A stretch of DNA of 54,216 bases from an uncultured Atopobiaceae bacterium (lineage in GTDB: Bacteria; Actinomycetota; Coriobacteriia; Coriobacteriales; Atopobiaceae), in contig CANRLS010000006.1 in NCBI GenBank assembly GCA_947631545.1, positions 1-54,216 on the forward strand, in the 5' to 3' direction. The notes beneath the pieces are model-generated. The model did no database searches, was not told the origin of the DNA, and was given only the letters and a program-made list of their open reading frames with translations. Below, piece by piece: positions 51,149 through 54,216 of this stretch. Positions within the stretch are counted from its first letter, which is position 1. Every line of letters starts with the position of its first letter. A program made the translations under genes and the position numbers.

Positions 51149-52399
51149 ATGGCGGACGGATCCGAGAGCAAGGTGGGATCCTCGACGGCGACGCTCGTCG
51201 TGCTCGTCATCGTCACGTTCTTCACGTCGCTCTACATGAAGGGCCTGAACAGCGGCATCCCCTATTACTACGACCGGATCGGGTACTCGGCCACGGTCGG
51301 GGGGACCTTCGTCGCCGTCTTCACGCTCTCCGCCACCGTCATGCGCCTCATCGGCGGCCAGATAACCGACCACGTGCGCCATATGCGCGTGCTCCTGGCG
51401 AGCCTTTCGGTCATGTTCTTTGGGGTGGCGCTGCCCGCCGTCTGGGACGGATTCGCCGTCGCCATGGCCTCGCGCGTGCTCCAGGGTTCCGGCTTCGCCG
51501 TGGCCACGAACGTCATGACCGTCGCCGTCGCCGGATCCTCCTCGAAACGGCACATCGGCAAGCGGCTCGGCATCAAGGGCGCCGGCACCTCGCTCGGCAC
51601 GATGCTCGGGGCGCTCGTGTCGGTCTGGCTCCTGGACGATGCGGGCTATCGCTGGTTCTACGTCTTCTACGCCGCCCTCATGCTGGCAGCGCTGGTCGCC
51701 GTCCTCTGGCTTCGCCGGAGCCGAAGGCGCCATGCGGCCGAGGCCGACATCGCACCCGACGCTCCTTCGCGGCCGAAGGCGAAGGGCACGGGCTGGATCC
51801 ATGACTTCATCGCGCCCTTCCTCATCCCCGAGGCGGCGCCCTTCATGATCATCTCCTTCGCCAAGCGCATCCCCACGGGCTTCTGCGTGGCGTTCATCCT
51901 CGTCTTCGCCCGCCACGCCTCCATCCCCATGGGCGCCAGCTTCTTCGTGGTGGCAGGGGCGACGACGCTCGTCCTTCGGCTCGCGGGCGGCAAGGTCTTC
52001 GACAGCGATAGGAGCTTCCTTCTTCTGCCGCTCCAGTCGGTCCAGATCTTAGGGTTCATCGTCTTCGCCCTCTTCCCGAGCTACGCGACGCTCCTCGTCG
52101 CGGCGCTCGGCTACGGCATCTCCGTGGGCACCACCTCGCCCCTCATCAAGGCGCTCCTCGCCAAGGCCACGCCCAAGGAGCACTGGGGCGCGGTGAACGG
52201 CGAGCTCTTCTTCTTTTCCGACATCGGCAAGGCGACGTCGGCCTTCGTCGGAGGGCTCGTCATCGACGCCCTCACCAAGACCCTCATCCCCCAGATCGCC
52301 CTCGGGGCCACGATCCTCTCGAGCCTCCTCACGGCCGTGGGGCTCTTGGTGGGCAGGTTCGTATGGAAGGGCGCGGAGCGCAGCCAGTGCGCAAGATGA
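51149..52399 (+). CDS. Major facilitator superfamily transporter
   Basis: The 416-residue protein has twelve membrane segments in two halves with a charged central loop (about 195-225). The loop between segments 2 and 3 carries GGQITDHVRHMR, which is the MFS signature position, and segment 4 has RVLQGSGFA. The substrate cannot be told. I chose the ATG at 51149, which has GAGGGGG upstream. The frame stays open for more than 500 codons upstream under amt, but that part is shadow. The stop codon overlaps the next gene as ATGA. Confidence 0.88.
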   Translation: MADGSESKVGSSTATLVVLVIVTFFTSLYMKGLNSGIPYYYDRIGYSATVGGTFVAVFTLSATVMRLIGGQITDHVRHMRVLLASLSVMFFGVALPAVWDGFAVAMASRVLQGSGFAVATNVMTVAVAGSSSKRHIGKRLGIKGAGTSLGTMLGALVSVWLLDDAGYRWFYVFYAALMLAALVAVLWLRRSRRRHAAEADIAPDAPSRPKAKGTGWIHDFIAPFLIPEAAPFMIISFAKRIPTGFCVAFILVFARHASIPMGASFFVVAGATTLVLRLAGGKVFDSDRSFLLLPLQSVQILGFIVFALFPSYATLLVAALGYGISVGTTSPLIKALLAKATPKEHWGAVNGELFFFSDIGKATSAFVGGLVIDALTKTLIPQIALGATILSSLLTAVGLLVGRFVWKGAERSQCAR

Positions 52400-52893
52400 A
52401 CATCGAGGCCGTCGAGCTGGAGGAGAACTGCGAGCCAACGAGGTTCTGCGGCCCGAACCTGCTCTCCCCCTACTCGAAGGGCAACGCGAAGCTCGCCCGC
52501 GGGAGGTACGTGGAGCGCTTCCCGCACATGTTCGCCCCCATGGAGCCAAAGGAGCGGGTCCAGCACTTCGAGGAGCACTGCGCCCAGATCGAGACCGACA
52601 GGGTCGTCTGCTACCGCAAGTACCGCACGGACGGCATCAACATGGGCGGCAAGCGGGGGATCCACCTGCTGGAGCTGCTGTTCCCCGCCTCCGGGGGTAG
52701 CCGCAGCAAGACGCCGACGCCGTGGTCATCGACGTCGGTGACGGCAAGCACCAGCACCCGACCACCTGTGCGGTTGTGGATGACGATGGGATCGAGAAGG
52801 GTCCCACTACCGTCAAGACAGGTGTCATGCGATCTCAGGACAGGGCGGCGAGCTCCCGGTCGACCGCCCTCCTATAGAACTCGGACTTCGTGA
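52396..52893 (+). CDS. Cys-containing small protein with an apparently replaced C-terminus
   Basis: The ATG overlaps the MFS stop codon, so the gene is translationally coupled to the transporter. Residues 1-97 look like a real protein: Cys at 12, 18, 62 and 72, with CGPNLLSPYSKGNAK and GGKRGIHLLELLF as memorable segments. From about residue 98 the sequence turns into Ser/Thr/Arg/Pro-rich low-complexity sequence in a frame that fits no protein. The native end was probably lost by recombination with the transposase-like remnant that starts there. Function unknown; metal binding by the Cys is possible. Confidence 0.55.
   Translation: MNIEAVELEENCEPTRFCGPNLLSPYSKGNAKLARGRYVERFPHMFAPMEPKERVQHFEEHCAQIETDRVVCYRKYRTDGINMGGKRGIHLLELLFPASGGSRSKTPTPWSSTSVTASTSTRPPVRLWMTMGSRRVPLPSRQVSCDLRTGRRAPGRPPSYRTRTS
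52710..52832 (+). pseudogene. Possible remnant of an IS110-type transposase N-terminus
   Basis: In another frame than the preceding gene this segment reads DADAVVIDVGDGKHQ, then CAVVDDDGIEKG and TTVKTG. The arrangement Ile-Asp-Val-Gly, a Lys-His pair and then Val-Asp-Asp-Asp-Gly resembles the DEDD nuclease start of IS110-family transposases. It has no start codon and ends within 20 codons. No other part of the element is seen. The match is by eye and weak. Confidence 0.28.
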
Positions 52894-53104
52894 TGCCCGC
52901 CCTCAGCACGGCGGCCTCGACCGCGGCGAGCCTCGACCTCGGCATCCGGAACGAGACGGTCGTCAGGGCGTCCTCCTCTGGGTCTGGCAGACCCACCACC
53001 ACGTTCTCCAGGTGGCCCTCCCATTCGCCTCTTCCCCACTCCGAGGCCATCTCCTCGAGCGCGTCGTCGCCGACGGTCCCACCGTCCCTCAGCCGGTACT
53101 CCAT
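52835..53104 (-). CDS. Ribbon-helix-helix (CopG-like) antitoxin
   Basis: The 89-residue protein begins with a segment of the kind found in actinobacterial antitoxins (MEYRLRDGGTV, then GHLENVVVGLP), and ends with a ribbon-helix-helix DNA-binding motif (VSFRMPRSRLAAVEAAV, then TKSEFYRRAVDREL). The ATG at 53104 has GGAGG at good spacing and is better than that at 53125. It follows a small putative toxin gene by 10 bp. Such antitoxins repress their own operon. The toxin partner is truncated, so it may be an orphan. Confidence 0.75.
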   Translation of the reverse strand: MEYRLRDGGTVGDDALEEMASEWGRGEWEGHLENVVVGLPDPEEDALTTVSFRMPRSRLAAVEAAVLRAGITKSEFYRRAVDRELAALS

Positions 53105-53114
53105 CGAAACCTCC

Positions 53115-53315
53115 CTATCGTCCATCCGCCAGTCCGGTCTCCCTCAAGGTCTTCTCCGACGGCGGCGTCATGCAGTGGAACACCAGCGGGGTCCCGTCCT
53201 CCAGCTCGACGGCCACCATCTCAAGGAGGCGCCCTCGGGCGTCGATGTCGGCCCGGATCTCTGCGATGTGCTCGTCGACGTGCTTCTCGCCCTCGATCGC
53301 CCGCAGCTGGTCCAT
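53115..53315 (-). pseudogene. Truncated partner (putative toxin) of the CopG-like antitoxin
   Basis: The 66 residues end with LLEMVAVELEDGTPLVFHCM and a basic/acidic helix (SEKTLRE), which resembles the C-terminal half of small toxins paired with CopG-type antitoxins. The frame is open for a further twelve codons upstream of the ATG and then meets the stop codon of the lipoprotein gene in the same frame. No ribosome binding site precedes the ATG. I infer that the N-terminal half was deleted and the remainder joined to the lipoprotein gene. Confidence 0.5.
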
Positions 53316-53351
53316 GTCGAAGACGATGAGGGCGTTGTCATCCGTGACGTG

Positions 53352-53924
53352 CTAGGCCTCCAGCGAGAAGGTGGCTGTGACGTCGCCGGTGCCGAGGATC
53401 TGGCGGAGCTCCTCCGGCGTGGCGTTCTCGACGTGGCCGAGCCTGGTGAAGTTCCAGCTGTTGACGTCGTAGTAGATGGTCACCTGGTCGCCCTGGTAGA
53501 GGATGACGTCGCCGGGCTCGGTGGTGATGGGCTCGTCGTTGGCGGGGAGGCGCCGGCCGAGGGGGCCGACCTTCTCGAAGCTGCCGTAGTCGCGCATGGA
53601 GACGGTGATGGGGCCTTGCTCGAGCAGGTCGCGCAGTGCCTCGGCGGAGCTGTTGCACGCGAGCGCCACCCTCAGCGCATGGCCATTGACCTCGATGTTC
53701 ATGGCGTCCTCCTCGTCTGGCTCGACGTCGGTCGAGCTGCTTGCGGTAGCGGGTTCCGGGCCTTCCCGCTGCGATGTCTCGTCGCCAGCCGCTTCGCTCG
53801 CGGCATCGGTCCGGGCATCCGCGCTTGCGGTCGCGTCCGCATCGCCCGATGCGTCCGATGGCGCCGGCGCGGCGCAGCCGCCCAGCGCGAGCATCGCCGC
53901 GACCGCGATGGCGGGCCACCTCAT
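53352..53924 (-). CDS. Lipoprotein with a cyclophilin-like domain
   Basis: After a signal peptide with lipobox LGGC (Cys17), the 190-residue protein has a disordered Ala/Asp/Ser/Glu segment to about residue 74 and then a cyclophilin-like domain (MNIEVNGHALRVALACNSS, SMRDYGSFEKVGPLG, DVILYQGDQVTIYYD, SWNFTRLGHV). Proteins with this small fold are found in many anaerobes; their role is unknown and I would not assume prolyl isomerase activity. The start overlaps the stop codon of a 47-codon gene that encodes part of a similar domain. Confidence 0.85.
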   Translation of the reverse strand: MRWPAIAVAAMLALGGCAAPAPSDASGDADATASADARTDAASEAAGDETSQREGPEPATASSSTDVEPDEEDAMNIEVNGHALRVALACNSSAEALRDLLEQGPITVSMRDYGSFEKVGPLGRRLPANDEPITTEPGDVILYQGDQVTIYYDVNSWNFTRLGHVENATPEELRQILGTGDVTATFSLEA

Positions 53925-54064
53925 AGCGAGCGCGCGAGCTCCCGCAGGCGCTCGGCCATGGCCCTGGCGGTCTCGGAATCGTTCAGATGCCCAGTGAGGA
54001 CGGTGCCCCCGAAGTCCAACGTGACCTTGGTCCCCTTGGCCGCCTCGCGAGTCGGTCTCGTCAT
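53921..54064 (-). CDS. 47-residue protein resembling the start of a cyclophilin-like domain
   Basis: The ATG at 54064 has AAAGGGG upstream, and the stop codon overlaps the start of the lipoprotein gene as ATGA. Residues 12-40 (VTLDFGGTVLTGHLNDSETA and a following helix) resemble the first strands and helix of the cyclophilin-like fold that is complete in the next gene, but the protein then ends. It could be a truncated relic, or a small coupled gene that ensures translation of the lipoprotein. Confidence 0.6.
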   Translation of the reverse strand: MTRPTREAAKGTKVTLDFGGTVLTGHLNDSETARAMAERLRELARSL

Positions 54065-54119
54065 CGATGCCCCTTTCCGAAGGTTGTGGTCGATTTCAAC
54101 TATCCGACTCGGCCAGCCG

Positions 54120-54175
54120 ATGGCAATTACCTATGACTTATATATTTATATGCATGATAGGCATCTACTGCATCG
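54120..54175 (-). promoter_or_regulatory. AT-rich upstream region of the cyclophilin-like genes
   Basis: A 20-bp A/T-only or nearly A/T-only stretch (54133-54152) stands out in a GC-rich window. It is flanked by an imperfect inverted repeat CCTATGA (54130-54136) and TGATAGG (54155-54161). It lies 66 bp or more before the ATG at 54064. A promoter with overlapping operator is the simplest reading; the rest of the 152 bp shows nothing else. Confidence 0.38.
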
Positions 54176-54216
54176 GAGCCGCGAGCGATTGCGCAACGGC
54201 AATGACGAACATAACG

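Noticed and set aside
49571-52399. A plus-strand open frame of 942 codons
   Set aside because: The MFS gene starts at 51149 with its own ribosome binding site; the first 526 codons are antisense to amt.

Overview
The window is about 54 kb of GC-rich bacterial chromosome. Very long antisense shadow reading frames lie under almost every gene. The gene content suggests an anaerobic high-GC actinobacterium, most likely class Coriobacteriia: rpsP-khpA-rimM-trmD, rplU-rpmA-obgE-proB-proA-nadD-yqeK-rsfS, mreBCD-mrdA-rodA, an [FeFe] hydrogenase and an anaerobe-type shikimate cluster. The placement is inferred from gene order and protein features, not from a database search.

Layout. 1-5.4 kb (minus): the rpsP-khpA-rimM-trmD ribosome and tRNA maturation operon, then dinB with a histidine kinase/response regulator pair. 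5.5-9.7 kb (minus): a small membrane protein and a two-gene [FeFe] hydrogenase unit whose partner subunit joins a NuoF-type iron-sulfur domain to a GltD/NfnB-type flavoprotein. 9.8-17 kb (minus): rplU-rpmA, obgE-proB-proA-nadD-yqeK, a lipoprotein gene and rsfS. 17-26.7 kb (minus): a DUF697-like protein and the rod-shape operon (a TPR membrane protein, mreB, mreC, mreD, mrdA, rodA), then a zinc-ribbon membrane protein. 26.7-32 kb (minus): aconitase, a P-type ATPase and tRNA-Arg(CCG).

32.1-42.6 kb is a nearly complete aromatic amino acid pathway in two convergent units. The plus-strand unit is aroF-tyrA-aroB-aroA-aroC. The minus-strand genes are pheA, an aroE-aroK fusion, and aroQ carrying a PTS EIIB-like domain at its N-terminus. 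All seven steps to chorismate and the first steps to phenylalanine and tyrosine are encoded here. The EIIB-3-dehydroquinate dehydratase fusion is the most unusual object in the window, because it joins a potentially phosphorylatable sugar-transport domain to a shikimate enzyme.

42.6-50.9 kb (minus) is a nitrogen-scavenging block: ammonium channel amt, urea channel ureI, urease ureABC, accessory genes ureEFGD and a rhodanese. The amt/MFS divergent region holds a cluster of CTTTCAG repeats, UreE has a duplicated His-rich tail, and a strong hairpin separates ureC from ureE. From 51.1 kb on the content is accessory: an MFS transporter with a coupled small Cys-containing protein of altered C-terminus, a possible transposase remnant, a CopG-type antitoxin beside a truncated partner, and two cyclophilin-like genes behind an AT-rich promoter region.
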